From: Ustilaginoidea virens
Lineage: Eukaryota > Ascomycota > Sordariomycetes > Hypocreales > Clavicipitaceae
Assembly (NCBI RefSeq): GCF_000687475.1
Contig: NC_057320.1
Coordinates: 1,798,001-1,862,000 of the forward strand
DNA: 64,000 bases
Direction of reading: 5' to 3'
Made by a program: the position numbers and the translations under genes. Below the pieces are notes generated by a model that saw nothing but the letters and a program-made list of their open reading frames with translations, was not told where the DNA came from and made no database searches. This document shows positions 12,604-23,186 of this stretch, piece by piece (position 1 is the first letter of the stretch; every line of letters starts with the position of its first letter).

Positions 12604-13899
12604 CGATATTCTTCAGGTTCTGAAATGCGCGTCTCGACGTAGCTGAGTGTTTTTCCATAGCGAGCTTCATGTCTACCGTGGACATCAGAAGTCAAGCGAT
12701 GGGTTTATCATGGGCCACGAATTTACTGGAACCGTTCACCAGGTTGGATCTGATGTCCACACAGTTCAAATCGGTGACAGAATCGTTTCCCCATTTACTG
12801 TCTCATGGTATGTCGGAATGCCTGGAGCGAAACAATCGGCCTTCCGAGCTCAGATGCTGAGGATTATGAAATCTGCAGTGGCGAGTGTTTCTATTGCGCC
12901 AGGGGCTTCACGGCTCGTTGCGAACAAAGTTTGCTGTTCGGCTCAGCCGGCCTTGATGGTGGACAAGCAGAATACGTGCGAGTGCCTTTCGCCGATAGCA
13001 CTGTTTTCAAAGCTCCCGAGGCCATCTCCGACCGTGCTCTGCTTCTGATGGCGGATATTTTTCCAACGGGATACTACGGTGTCAAAAGCGCCACTCAACT
13101 GTCCTCCGCAATAGAGATCAAAGACTCAACTGTTGTCGTGATAGGGTGCGGTCCGGTTGGTCTTTGTGCCATCACTTGCGCCTCTGCTCTCAATCCTCGC
13201 CATCTTTTTGCCGTTGATGCAGTGGATAGCCGCTTGGAGATTGCCGAAGAAATAGGAGCGAAACCCCTCAACTTCCAAAAAGACCCCGAGGGAATGCGTA
13301 GGCAAGTGCTGGAAGCAACGCAAGGTCGTGGGGCTGACATTGTCATCGAAGCGGTTGGCCTCTCGCCTGCGCTTCGGACCGCTTTTGACCTTGTGCGACA
13401 GTTTGGGGTGATAAGCAGCATTGGGGTTCATAACGCCGAGGTGTGTTCTCGTATCCGTTTCTCCATTCAACATTAGACTGACGTATGCAATCAGATTCCA
13501 TGGTCTGGAAATGAGGCTTATGGGTAAGCGTATACGTCTTCTAAACTCCGAGTTTTGGACCGAGTTTTGCTGAGAAGAATGCAGAAAAAACGTCCGTCTT
13601 CAAATGGGAAGATGCCCAGTGAGGCATGTTTTCGCAGAAGCTTTGGAAGTTCTGGAGCAGAAGCAGAAACAACTGGAGTAAGTTTAGAAATAGCCCTAAC
13701 CTAAAGGGAAAAGCCCTCATCAGGTGCCTCACGATAGCCTAGCATGCGAGATTGTCAAATCTTCCTTTGAGACTTAATACTAATGAGATGTTTGACTCTT
13801 AGATTCATGTTTGAACATGTCATGCCACTTAGTCAGGCCACCGAAGGCTATGATCTCTTTGACAAGATGAAAGTGCAAAAAGTGATATTCCGCCCATAG
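12367..13899 (+). CDS. Zinc-dependent alcohol dehydrogenase (MDR family, threonine/sorbitol dehydrogenase-like)
   Basis: This is an NAD(P)-dependent medium-chain dehydrogenase; its substrate cannot be read from the sequence. Seven exons: 12367..12433, 12511..12565, 12661..12807, 12879..13440, 13495..13523, 13585..13677, 13803..13899, giving 349 aa, a normal MDR length. All six introns have GT-AG ends and restore frame. The catalytic-zinc region shows ALCGSELH and GHEFTGTV. The structural-zinc lobe has all four cysteines (CGECFYC, then Cys eight residues on). The Rossmann fold shows VVVIGCGPVGLCAIT and ends with the acidic VDAVDSRLE, favouring NAD+. A second ATG at 12370 could also start it. 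Intron 2 carries a 33-base T run directly after the 5' splice site. The gene ends 59 bp from the Sen15 stop codon, tail to tail. The gene looks intact. Confidence 0.92.
12571..12603 (+). repeat. T33 homopolymer inside an intron
   Basis: There are 33 consecutive T residues, five bases after the start of the GTAGG donor of intron 2 (12566..12660) of the dehydrogenase gene. It occupies about a third of the intron, far from the 3' splice site where a pyrimidine tract is usual. Length polymorphism between strains is likely. Confidence 0.95.
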
Positions 13900-13958
13900 A
13901 TGTCGAGTATCGAAGAAGGTGGTCGAAAGCCTTTCGAGGCAGTCAAACACTGTCGCGC

Positions 13959-14387
13959 CTAATTCTGACGAGGCTTGACGATTCCTTCATGCATAAAGTA
14001 GTAAACCACGGTGGAATCGGCGTGAAGTATCGCAAGGACGATTCGTTTTTGATGCGAGTCTTTGCTGGGAAGAGAAGCAAAGACAGCTGCAAATCTTGCT
14101 AGGCACCATTTCTCGTTGATATGAACAGGCAGGACCCATTCGTACTGGGGCGCCTGAAAGAGCTGTTCCCCCGTGCTTGCATGCTGAGCGAGAGCCGCTA
14201 TCTGATCATCAGGATGTATGTAAATTCTTTTCGGCGGGAGCCCTCGGATTAATGATCGAGGCCCTCCCAGGTCGTTAACGAGCTTCAAGTCGGTCCAGTC
14301 ATGTTGATCCTTCAAGTTCTGCAAGACCGTGACTGCTAAATTGAGCACAGCAGCAGCGTGATGCTCCCCTTCCTGTCCGGCAGCCAT
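13959..14387 (-). CDS. sen15: tRNA-splicing endonuclease subunit Sen15
   Basis: This encodes a 142-residue single-exon protein, the small non-catalytic subunit of the Sen2-Sen15-Sen34-Sen54 endonuclease that cuts introns from pre-tRNA. The start ATG is at 14387-14385. The C-terminal segment IVLAILHADSTVVYYFMHEG followed by IVKPRQN is the conserved Sen15 beta-strand and terminal motif. Upstream, DWTDLKLVND and LPPKRIYIHPDDQ are also typical of fungal Sen15. The gene ends tail to tail with the dehydrogenase (59 bp between stop codons) and shares a 383 bp divergent promoter region with the DUF2985 gene. Complete, no anomalies seen. Confidence 0.88.
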   Translation of the reverse strand: MAAGQEGEHHAAAVLNLAVTVLQNLKDQHDWTDLKLVNDLGGPRSLIRGLPPKRIYIHPDDQIAALAQHASTGEQLFQAPQYEWVLPVHINEKWCLARFAAVFASLPSKDSHQKRIVLAILHADSTVVYYFMHEGIVKPRQN

Positions 14388-14770
14388 TGCTGACCCAGGT
14401 GCAAAAAGGACGGCTGGCTGAGAGGATGTGGAAACTCCCTTTTATCATATAATGTGAAAGTGCGGTGGCCAGATACTTTGCAGCCGAAGGTTGATGATGG
14501 GATGAGATGGATGAGGTCGCTGTCGCTCCTTCCGTTCCTTTTTTTTTTCCGGCGCACAGCTACATAGTACATCAGCCGGTATCTGGTGCTAACCTCTGTG
14601 CTCCGTAGTAGGCGGGTTAGGGCCCCCACGCCAAAGATCCAGAAATTTTTCAACAGAACATTCCTTGCATCTCGAAAACAATGGGAAAATCTCGAATCTG
14701 ATTGACGATATCGTGGTAGTCCGATTGATTTCCCCCCACAATAACCAGCAGCAGCAGCATCCCTGGGGCA
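14388..14770. promoter_or_regulatory. Divergent promoter region, sen15 / DUF2985 gene
   Basis: This 383 bp spacer separates two start codons in opposite directions, so it must hold both promoters and both 5' leaders. I see a short T run near 14540-14548 and pyrimidine-rich stretches, but no element I can name with confidence. Confidence 0.5.
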
Positions 14771-16113
14771 ATGGCCGGCGGTGCAGAAACTGAACCATTC
14801 CCTCCAATCAACCAAGATGCGTCAGAGCTGAGTCAGACCTCGAGATCCAGGAGCGTCTCGGACAACCGCCGCGCCGCATCATCTTCGCTAAGTGGCCGCT
14901 TGCGTCGCGTCTCCCAATCTTTTGGACATTCTGATATCCCCGAGGGCTTTTTTGCTGCCACAGGAGGAATAGCATCATCGATTGTCTCGCAGCAGGCCGC
15001 TCCTCGACCATTTTCGAACTCGGTCGGCTCAACCAAGACTCGGACTGCCACATCGGAACCTCTAACCACGGCGTCTGCTCCCATTCAATCCGTCCTTGAA
15101 GAAAGCGCCACAGAAAACAATCGGCATTCAAGGCCGGGACACCAGAATGTGACGATTGTCGCCGCCGAGCCAGCCTCTGCCGCGCCATTTCCGAATGGCT
15201 ATCACTTCCCGCCGAAACACTCTTTTGGCGAGTCATTGAACCTGGGTACACTGGCGTTTTGGAATTATGTACTCACTCCCCTCGGCTTTTTCGTTACCGT
15301 CTATGGGCTAAATGTGGTTGCTTGGGGGGGGATGCTGTTCCTTCTTCTCTGCAATGCTTGTGAGTCTCGCTCTTTGTCGAGTGCAACTTGACTGGTATAC
15401 TGATGGTGTTTCCTTGTAAAGCTCCTGCCATGTGCCATCCCACCTGTGATGACATCAACTCACCCCGCCGTATTTGGATTGAAATTGACTCGCAAATTCT
15501 AAATGCTTTGTTTTGTGTCACTGGATTCGGTCTTGCCCCGTGGCGGTTCCGAGACTTGTACTTCGTCCTCCAGTATCGGCTTTGCAAACGAGAAATTGCG
15601 CTTCGGCGACTTGCTGCCATTCATCGATCATGGTTTCGATTACCAGGCTCAAACGAACTACCACCGAACCTGGGCCCAAATAACGTTGAGGAGCAGGAGT
15701 TTCAGTCAGTTTTCCCCTCAGCGATACCGTTTCCGGAAACAAAACTTCCAGAAGCTCCTCTCACTGGGATGCGAGCGCCTGAAACGAAAGTGTGGAAGTT
15801 GGACCTGGTCATCTGGCTCATGGTCGCGAATACTTTCTTTCAGTGCGTTCTCTCAGGTTTCATGTGGGGCATGAACCGTTATGATCGGCCAAGCTGGTCC
15901 ACAGGGCTATTTGTTGCTCTGGGTTGCATAGTTGCGGGCGTGGGTGGTTTCATCATGTTTCTGGAAGGTAAAACGGTCAAGGGCATAGAAGGAGTGCCAG
16001 TGAGTCAAATGGACATGGAGCGTCTTGCGAGTGACAGAGAGCAAGGCATCTGGCATTTCAACAATATTCATGACAAAAAGGTTGAGGAGAAAGGAAGGAA
16101 AGGGGCAGAATAA
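14771..16113 (+). CDS. DUF2985-family membrane protein
   Basis: Two exons, 14771..15359 and 15422..16113, give 426 aa. The 62-nt intron restores frame (LCNA-SPAMCHP). The first 150 residues are Ser/Thr-rich and polar, presumably cytosolic and disordered. They are followed by hydrophobic segments around WNYVLTPLGFFVTVYGL with VAWGGMLFLLL, ILNALFCVTGFGLAPW, LVIWLMVANTFFQCVLSGF and LFVALGCIVAGVGGFIM. The core CHPTCDDINSPRRIWIEIDS plus APWRFRDLYFVLQYR is the fungal DUF2985 pattern. The molecular role of this family is not established. The C terminus is charged (KKVEEKGRKGAE). The gene is on the same strand as, and 1 kb upstream of, the Yippee gene. Confidence 0.85.
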
Positions 16114-17111
16114 GCCTTTGCCCTTGTTACTTTTTCTTTCTCTGTCTCTTTCCTCTTTGGCTTTTTCTTTTGGGGGATTTTTCCCTCTCGGCTTCATTTT
16201 CGATTCTTGATACCAGGCGTAAGCATAACCTGTAACAATAATGACATGTGCGGCGGGCGGCCTTTTGCCTGGCCATGTCGATATTGAAATCAGTATTGAG
16301 TTATTCATCACTACACTAAAAGCCTACCGTGTTTCCACGTACTAGCAAGACCTACCATTTAAACTGAGGACCGACCCTAGAGGTATAAAGCAGGTACATT
16401 GATCTCTCGCTCTTGTCCGGTCCTACCTGTCGGGTCTGGGCCAACACAATGTTACATTATATCATGTCGAAGTTGTAGGTAAAATTTGATTCATAGTGGA
16501 AGCACGTGTAATCAGCGTGTACAGGGATGGGTGGGTCATGTGCTTGCCTGGAATGGTCGTTTCCTGGGGACGGCAGGGTTCCGTTCGTTCACCTTTGCAG
16601 ACTACCAATGACCAGTGACCGACCACCAGGCCTCTCTTCGCCTCGTGAGCAGTCATAGTCATCCTTGATTACTGCTTGAAACTCGAGTGTGAAAAAAAAA
16701 AATTAAAGGAGGAGAGCGAGGCTTCAAAGAAATTCTCGAAAAGGCTACAAAAGCTCCTGCTTTTTTCATTCCATTATCGGAAGCTTTCTATTTTTATTTC
16801 CTTAAAAAAGAAGGAACGCCACGTCGCATTACCCTTCGTCTGTAATCCGCACTTGCCTTTCTCGACTTTACTCGAAGAGCCGCGTGCCAACAGCCACCCT
16901 CCTATTCTATTGGGCCTTGTTGACGTAGCCTAATCACTCGACAGTGCCAAACCGTCCACCATTCCCCATCCAACACTCTGAGCGCTTGGCGACATCCTCA
17001 TCCAACCCGCGTCGGCGACAGACAGATGCTTCCAACATAATCTGATACTGACCTGTCCAGTCGCCAGCAACCAACTGTATTGCTGAACAGCTCGCCGCAC
17101 ACTACGGCGAC
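16114..17111. other. Intergenic region, DUF2985 gene to Yippee gene
   Basis: This 1.0 kb holds the 3' UTR of the DUF2985 gene (pyrimidine-rich at about 16120-16200) and the promoter and leader of the next gene. An 85-codon plus frame at 16676-16933 is lysine- and phenylalanine-rich with no family pattern, and I do not call it. Confidence 0.5.
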
Positions 17112-17769
17112 ATGGGCTTGTCTTACAACACGTACCTCAACAGCAGTAAGATCTACGGCTGCAAAACGTGCAAAGCGCATCTGGCAAATCATGAGGATAT
17201 TATAAGCCGAGTGAGTTGACCTTATGGCGCTCTTTACTGTAGCAAGCTCAACCCTTGCCTCTCTCTTCTCCCCGGCGGACGCCGTCTTTTCGTATTCTGC
17301 GTACTTTGTGGAGAATCACGTCCTGCGCACTCCCGAATAAAGGCGGGATCGGGTTTCATGTCTGATCGGACCTGTTGAGTCGATCGTCTTGTTTCTGAAT
17401 GCAAATTGCACCCTCTTCCTTGTCTTGTCCCTTCTTAGACTCTTGGACGTGGGACTTGGAGAAGGCACTCAGCGCCTGGCACACGATATCCTCCGTCTGA
17501 TGATATAACACCAAACTAACAAGAGCGGAATGCAGAATTTTCGTGGCCAGCACGGCAAAGCATACTTGTTTCATAGTGTGGTAAACGTCGAAGCAGGTGA
17601 GCCGAGTGAGCGCAACATGACAACCGGGAGACATATTGTCCGCGACATTACCTGTCGTCAATGCAAAGAAACTGTGGGATGGAAGTACGACAAGGCATAC
17701 GAGAACTCGGAAAAGTACAAAGAAGGCAAATACATTCTTGAAGCCGAGCTTTTATGTAATGTTACTTGA
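17112..17769 (+). CDS. Yippee-family zinc-binding protein (Moh1-like)
   Basis: Two exons, 17112..17210 and 17536..17769, encode 110 aa, the standard Yippee length. The fold is a small Mis18/cereblon-like zinc-binding beta structure. Both CxxC zinc knuckles are present: CKTC at residues 17-20 and CRQC near residue 73. Other family hallmarks are NFRGQHGKAYLF, ERNMTTGRHIVRDI and GWKYDKAYE. The intron is 325 nt, clearly longer than its neighbours' introns, and contains no additional coding block that the family would need. In yeast the relative Moh1 is linked to stationary-phase survival. The role here is inference only. Confidence 0.93.
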
Positions 17770-18582
17770 GAGATTGCACTACAATATCAAGCACAAGCTC
17801 GCCGATGGAGCACGAACCGTACTGTCCACCTAGGTAGTTGGCCACGTACGATTTCAGACAAGGAGCTGTTGAAATACAGTTGTGAGAGGAATGAATATGT
17901 TGATTAAGCCAAGACGAGACCATTTTCAGAGCCTGGTGTACCCCAGCCCACAAGTGCTGAAATTGCCAGAGCTTATATCCCGAGACCTCCGCCACCCATT
18001 GCGTCGGTGTTGGTAGTACGTCCGTACCATTGTTATAATATTGGTCGTTCCCAGCTCAAAAAGCTTTTCGGATGCTGATCAAACCATGCTCTGCGGTCCA
18101 GAACTCTTCACAAGATGTGTATTAGCTAGTGCCGTTTACGCTGGGTGGAATGCTAAACGGACCCTTGTCGAACCAATTTACCAGAGCAGACAGATCCACA
18201 TGGAAAAAAGGAAAACGTAAGACGGGCCTCCCTCCATGTAACGCATTGGTAATATTCCACGACACAAGGGTTGAAACAAGATTGAAAATCTGAGTCACGA
18301 AGATTGTGATTTGTAAACCGTAAAGTTGCCGCGCACGAGAGCTACCAAAGGTGGACAAAAACAAGAACAAAAACCACCCCGGAAAGTAATGCGTAAAAAG
18401 GCTGGCATGGCAGTTCAATGACGACCCGGCGTCAAACTTGTTCCCACACGAGTGCAAAAATTTACCTCCAACGTCCATCTAGAAAGCTGGAACGACTGTC
18501 AAAAATATCCAAGCCTGGATTTGGAATTAGGGCGTTCATCTTGGGAATGAGAAAAAGAAAATAGAAAAGCCGAGCAAGGCGA
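17770..18582. other. Convergent 3' region, Yippee gene / transporter gene
   Basis: This 0.8 kb lies between stop codons of converging genes. A 118-codon minus frame (18122-18478) with an ATG and some hydrophobic stretches lies 105 bp beyond the transporter stop. It has no recognisable domain and I treat it as 3' UTR. Confidence 0.5.
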
Positions 18583-19968
18583 TCAATGCCCCAAGGGTTC
18601 CTCGGGAAGCAGCTCTTCCACTTCCTCGTCGACGCGGAGGCTTCTGAATGGAGGTTGAACAATGCCGTTGAAAACGAAGGTGGAGTAGACAAGCATGGCG
18701 AACCCGACAATCTGAAGAGATTTGAACGTCTCCCAGCCTAGACCCAAGGAAACGATCCAGATGAAGAGGGTTCGACAGGTGTCGATTGTTGATCGTGATG
18801 TTGCGCTGACACTTCGTGTAACCGAAAGGCCAAAGAAATTAAAACCGCTGCATGGTGACCACTGTCAGCAATCCGGGTTCCTTGCCCTCAGTGCCAGGAA
18901 AAGGGGGAACATTATCTTACCCAATGCTGATCATAATGAGGAGACTGGAAACCAAAATCCTGCGCTGCGACATTTGTCGAAACCCCTCGACCATGTCAAA
19001 GGGGCCGTACTTTCCTGCCTCTGTCCGTCCAACCAGGAAATGCATCGAAACCATGGCCAACAATGTGACGGAGAGACCAAATATTCCCTCCCAGCCAACG
19101 ACCTTGATAGGCTCAATTGACGAGTTCTCCAACATCCATTCTTCAAGGACAAACTGTGTTGCGGTAAAGATTTGCGCACCAGCAATCAGAAGCACCCCGA
19201 CAATGGCTCTGCTGGCATCCGAAAGGGCCCCTTCGCTTGTATTTCCGGACTCAGCGCTCCCGATGCTTTGCGAGGGCTTCTTCTCATCGGGCCAGATAGC
19301 GCCTGCTAAGCCTACGACAGCGACGCCTAGCACAACGCCAACAAGGGAAAGCCACTGGAACAGATATAGCCGCCTTCGAAGGAACATGACGCTGAAAAGA
19401 CCGACAAACAACACCAAGGCACCGCGGGTCATCTGGTAGATGGATGCGGCAACAAGAAGAAGTCCCGCGTTCATCAAGGTTGTGCCGCAGATGTCGCACA
19501 CGGCTGGCAGCGCCAGGAGAAGAATCCGAAAGCCGCGGAGGACGGAGGTGTCGGTCGCATTGGGTATTCCACCTTGCTCATCCTGGAAAACGTCCGTCGT
19601 CCCCACGGTGAGATAGCCGCGACTTTCGGGAGGTGACTTTGAAACTAGCTTCCGATACAACGCCAGCAGCGCGATGACTAGCCAGCAGCCCATTTCACCG
19701 ACAAACATCTGCGCCGTTTGCAGCACGGGTTGTTCGAATAGCACAGGTCGTCTTCCGTCACAGTCGCGAACACACTGCTTGTCCTGCGTTCCTTTGTTAG
19801 GCGAGTTGTTGGGCGATTGGGGGGGTGGGAGCCTGTAGGCCGTGGGTCCTGAACAGGTCCGAGGCAATCTAGGACAATAAATACCTGATATTTGGTCAGG
19901 AGCGTATTGCAGACTCCTGTGAGCAGCATCATTGCCACGAGAAAGGGTATCGCGCCTTTGGATGCCAT
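18583..19968 (-). CDS. SLC35F6/TANGO9-like multi-pass transporter (drug/metabolite superfamily)
   Basis: Exons: complement(18583..18847, 18921..19783, 19885..19968), 403 aa. The introns are 73 and 101 nt and keep the frame. The start is MASKGAIPFLV at 19968. About ten hydrophobic helices alternate with short loops. Recognisable family blocks are TGVCNTLLTKYQ, PAVCDICGTTLMNAGLL, YQMTRGALVLFVGLFSV, VLLIAGAQIFTATQFVLEE and KVVGWEGIFGLSVT. These are the EamA-type repeats of the SLC35F6 group, found in endolysosomal or Golgi membranes. The substrate is unknown. A loop rich in Ser/Gly/Glu (about residues 240-265) separates the halves. The C-terminal tail RVDEEVEELLPEEPLGH is acidic. It is divergent from the Mdl1-type gene with 851 bp between starts. 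Confidence 0.85.
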
Positions 19969-20819
19969 TGTGGAATGCGGCAGCGAGTGCTCCGTTTATA
20001 CAGTAGGTATTCCTCTTTGACGTCAGCGAGCCGCGACAGTTTACCGCCCACGACGATGTTGTCTGGGCTGGCCGAGCGAGAGAACGAGTTTGACCACTGG
20101 TGTATTGAGCCAGGGTCACTTGCTGTCTGACAATAAGAAGCATACATAGACTGAATGGCCGAGATGCGGAGGAGCAACTTGTAAGCCGCAGGCAAGCCAT
20201 GGCGGATAAGGCAGCCTGGAGTGACCTCTTGGTGCCCCACTAACTGCATAACTTCGGGAAGTACCAGGTACCGACGGCAGTGCATAACTTAACGTACACT
20301 CTGCACTGCACAGTACGGAATAGTACGAGGGAAGTCTTGTTGAGGCGGCACGGCGCCTTTACACAGCAATACGTTTTCTCCGAAAAAAAAAAAAAAAAAA
20401 ACCCTTTCTCCAGTTCAACCATAAGAATCATCCTTGGCCTGCTGTCCTTTTTCCTTTTGCTCAAGCAGGACATGACGGCAACTTCGGTTGGATAGGATAA
20501 GGCTTGGATTGCTGCTTCAACAAAAGAACAAAAGTCTTTGCCGACCCGCTTTTACCAGCCTAGCACAGCCAAGCCCGGTCCAACTGCGGGCGGAACGCCC
20601 TGGACCTCCTTCTACGAGTCCTGGACAAGTTCAGGTCAAAATATGACTTGTGGGCGATGACGGCGACTTTTTCTCTTTGGCCGTCACCAAGCTCTTTTCT
20701 TCTTCTTCGTTGCATGTACCGACTGCTCCCCGACCCGCCGAGTCCTGCATTCGCGCAGCCAGGCAACATCTATAATGCCGCAGTTTCCAATTCCTTGATT
20801 TTCCGTCTTTGCACTCGAT
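19969..20819. promoter_or_regulatory. Divergent promoter region, SLC35F6-like / Mdl1-like
   Basis: This 851 bp spacer between opposed start codons must carry both promoters. It contains an A run of about 18 bases near 20383-20401. Stretches rich in TTCTTCTT lie immediately upstream of the ABC transporter start. No consensus site can be named safely. Confidence 0.45.
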
Positions 20820-23186
20820 ATGGTGTCCGGTGTGACACGGCTGGCGCTGCCGCCTGGGCTCGACTTGGCACGCTTTCTCAACCACTCCAGTAACACCATT
20901 GCAAAACTCAGCTCCTGTTACTCGCGCACGAGACCGCTTCATAGACCACTGCTACACGATAGACTGCTTCCTGAATTTCGACTCATCCCACTCAGAGCTC
21001 GACTTCAGGACCGCGCCGCCTTTTCGACCCGATCGAACGAGGCTCGAGCATGGGCGTCGGCACCAAGACCATGCCGCACGACATCACATGCCCGGCTATT
21101 TTCCGCCAGCTCGTTCGCGCTCCAGAAAGCGCCTTCATCGGATTCTGACTCGAAAGCAATTGGTGCCAACGACTCTGCGGTTGCTGAGGCTCGAGCCGAT
21201 TCCCGCGATGGAATCGAGGATCGAGAATTTGAAAAAAGCGACAAGGCTGCTCAAGCTGCGCAAGTCAACCTGTCCGCGAGACTTTCCAAGGAAGGCAAGC
21301 CTCAGAGTAAAGCTGGCTTCGGAGAGATATGGAGGCTGATCAAAGTTGCTCGACCTGAGCTCCGATGGTTGGCGGTCGCATTCTGCTTCCTGATTCTCTC
21401 TTCCAGCGTCACCATGTTGATCCCCTTTTCCGTCGGCCGCATTCTGGATCTTGCCACCAAGGGCGACGTCCAAGATATCCGTCTATTTGGCCTAGCACTG
21501 AACCAGTTCTTCTTCGGGCTTGGCGCCGTCTTAACAATCGGCGCCATGGCAACCTTTGGCAGGGTCGTTTTACTACGCATCATTGGTGAGCGCGTTGTCG
21601 CGAGGCTAAGGTCTCAGCTATACAGACGCACCTATGTTCAGGATGCCGAGTTCTTCGATGCGAACCGAGTGGGGGACCTCATCTCGCGTCTCAGCTCTGA
21701 CACTGTGATTGTCGGCAAGTCAGTAACCCAAAATCTAAGCGATGGCCTGCGGTCGCTCTTCAGTGGTGGTGCCGGCTTTGCCATCATGGTATGGACAAGC
21801 CCCAAGTTGACTGGGCTGCTTCTTCTCATGTTTCCACCGATTGCTGTCGGTGCTGTGCTGTACGGCCGCGCAATTCGGAACATCAGCAGGTCAATCCAAA
21901 AGAACCTGGGCACACTAACCAAGATTGCCGAGGAACGCTTGGGTAACGTCAAAACCAGCCAAGCATTTGTCGGCGAAGTGCAAGAAATCGGGCGCTACAA
22001 CAGGCAGATTCGACGTATTTTTGCCCTCGGGAAGCGCGAATCTTTTATCGCTGCAACCTTCTTTGCCTCGACTGGCTGGGCTGGCAACATGACCATCCTT
22101 GCCATGCTCATTGTCGGCGGTAGCTTTGTTCGTTCGGGCGCAATGACTCTCGGCGACCTGACTTCCTTTATGATGTACACAGCCTTTGCCGGCTCCAGCC
22201 TTTTCGGATTATCGGGCTTTTATTCCGAGCTTATGAAGGGGGTGGGAGCTGCTAGCAGACTCTTTGAACTTCAGGACCGTCGTCCAGGCATCCCTCAGAC
22301 GGTTGGCATCCACGTGAAATCCGCGCAGGGACCAATCAGGTTCGACAACGTGAGCTTCGCCTATCCGACTCGGCCGGCCGTAAACATCTTCAATGGTCTG
22401 AACTTTGAGATACCGTCCGGAAGCAACGTCTGCGTCGTTGGGCCATCCGGGGGAGGAAAGTCCACCGTCGCCTCACTACTGCTCCGGTTCTACAACCCAA
22501 GCTCGGGTTCAATCACCATCAACGGAGTGGACGTGTCGACAATGAATGTCAAGTCTCTGAGACGACGCATAGGCATGGTATCTCAAGAGCCAGTCCTGTT
22601 TTCCGGCACGATTGCGGAGAACATTTCCTACGGGAAGCCCCGCGCCACACGAGCCGAGATTATTGCCGCAGCGCGAAGGGCCAATTGCAACTTCGTCAGC
22701 GACCTGCCGGACGGGCTTGAGACCCAAGTCGGAGCCAGGGGCTCGCAACTATCTGGCGGGCAAAAGCAGCGCATTGCAATCGCACGTGCGCTCTTGAAGG
22801 ACCCCGACATCCTTATCCTGGACGAGGCCACGTCCGCCTTGGACGCGGAATCCGAGACCTTGGTGAACGAGGCTTTGGCTGGACTGCTGCGGGGACGCAA
22901 TACGACTATTTCCATTGCACATAGACTATCAACCATCAAGCGATCCGACCAGATCATCGTTCTCAACAACGAAGGGAGGGTAGCTGAAATTGGAAGTTAC
23001 CCCCAGCTAGCCGCCGACAAGGACAGCGCTTTCAGCAAGCTGATGGAGTGGCAGATGAGTGGTGGAGAGATTCCTGAGAAGCGACAGTCTGAATTTGGGC
23101 CGCACGTGGCCGAATCAGAAGAGATGGAAGACGACTTTGCAGGAGAGGAGCATATGCAGGAAGAGCAGATGGAGAAGAGCAAGTAG
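20820..23186 (+). CDS. mdl1: Mitochondrial ABC half-transporter (Mdl1/ABCB10 type)
   Basis: This intronless gene encodes 788 aa, one membrane domain plus one ATPase domain; such half-transporters dimerise in the inner mitochondrial membrane. In yeast, Mdl1 exports peptides from the matrix. The N-terminal 100-130 residues are rich in Arg/Ser/Leu and poor in acid (for example RLIPLRARLQDRAAFSTRS), as expected of a targeting presequence. Six membrane helices follow, from about residue 185. The nucleotide-binding domain has Walker A GPSGGGKST (about 540), Q-loop VSQEPVLF, signature LSGGQKQR (about 644), Walker B ILILDEATSALD (about 665) and H-loop IAHRLSTI (about 700). All catalytic elements are intact. 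The C terminus is acidic. A later ATG is possible, but the first gives the presequence. Confidence 0.93.
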   Translation: MVSGVTRLALPPGLDLARFLNHSSNTIAKLSSCYSRTRPLHRPLLHDRLLPEFRLIPLRARLQDRAAFSTRSNEARAWASAPRPCRTTSHARLFSASSFALQKAPSSDSDSKAIGANDSAVAEARADSRDGIEDREFEKSDKAAQAAQVNLSARLSKEGKPQSKAGFGEIWRLIKVARPELRWLAVAFCFLILSSSVTMLIPFSVGRILDLATKGDVQDIRLFGLALNQFFFGLGAVLTIGAMATFGRVVLLRIIGERVVARLRSQLYRRTYVQDAEFFDANRVGDLISRLSSDTVIVGKSVTQNLSDGLRSLFSGGAGFAIMVWTSPKLTGLLLLMFPPIAVGAVLYGRAIRNISRSIQKNLGTLTKIAEERLGNVKTSQAFVGEVQEIGRYNRQIRRIFALGKRESFIAATFFASTGWAGNMTILAMLIVGGSFVRSGAMTLGDLTSFMMYTAFAGSSLFGLSGFYSELMKGVGAASRLFELQDRRPGIPQTVGIHVKSAQGPIRFDNVSFAYPTRPAVNIFNGLNFEIPSGSNVCVVGPSGGGKSTVASLLLRFYNPSSGSITINGVDVSTMNVKSLRRRIGMVSQEPVLFSGTIAENISYGKPRATRAEIIAAARRANCNFVSDLPDGLETQVGARGSQLSGGQKQRIAIARALLKDPDILILDEATSALDAESETLVNEALAGLLRGRNTTISIAHRLSTIKRSDQIIVLNNEGRVAEIGSYPQLAADKDSAFSKLMEWQMSGGEIPEKRQSEFGPHVAESEEMEDDFAGEEHMQEEQMEKSK

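Noticed and set aside
18122..18478. 118-codon minus frame downstream of the transporter
   Set aside because: Hydrophobic patches but no family pattern; best explained as 3' UTR in a convergent spacer.
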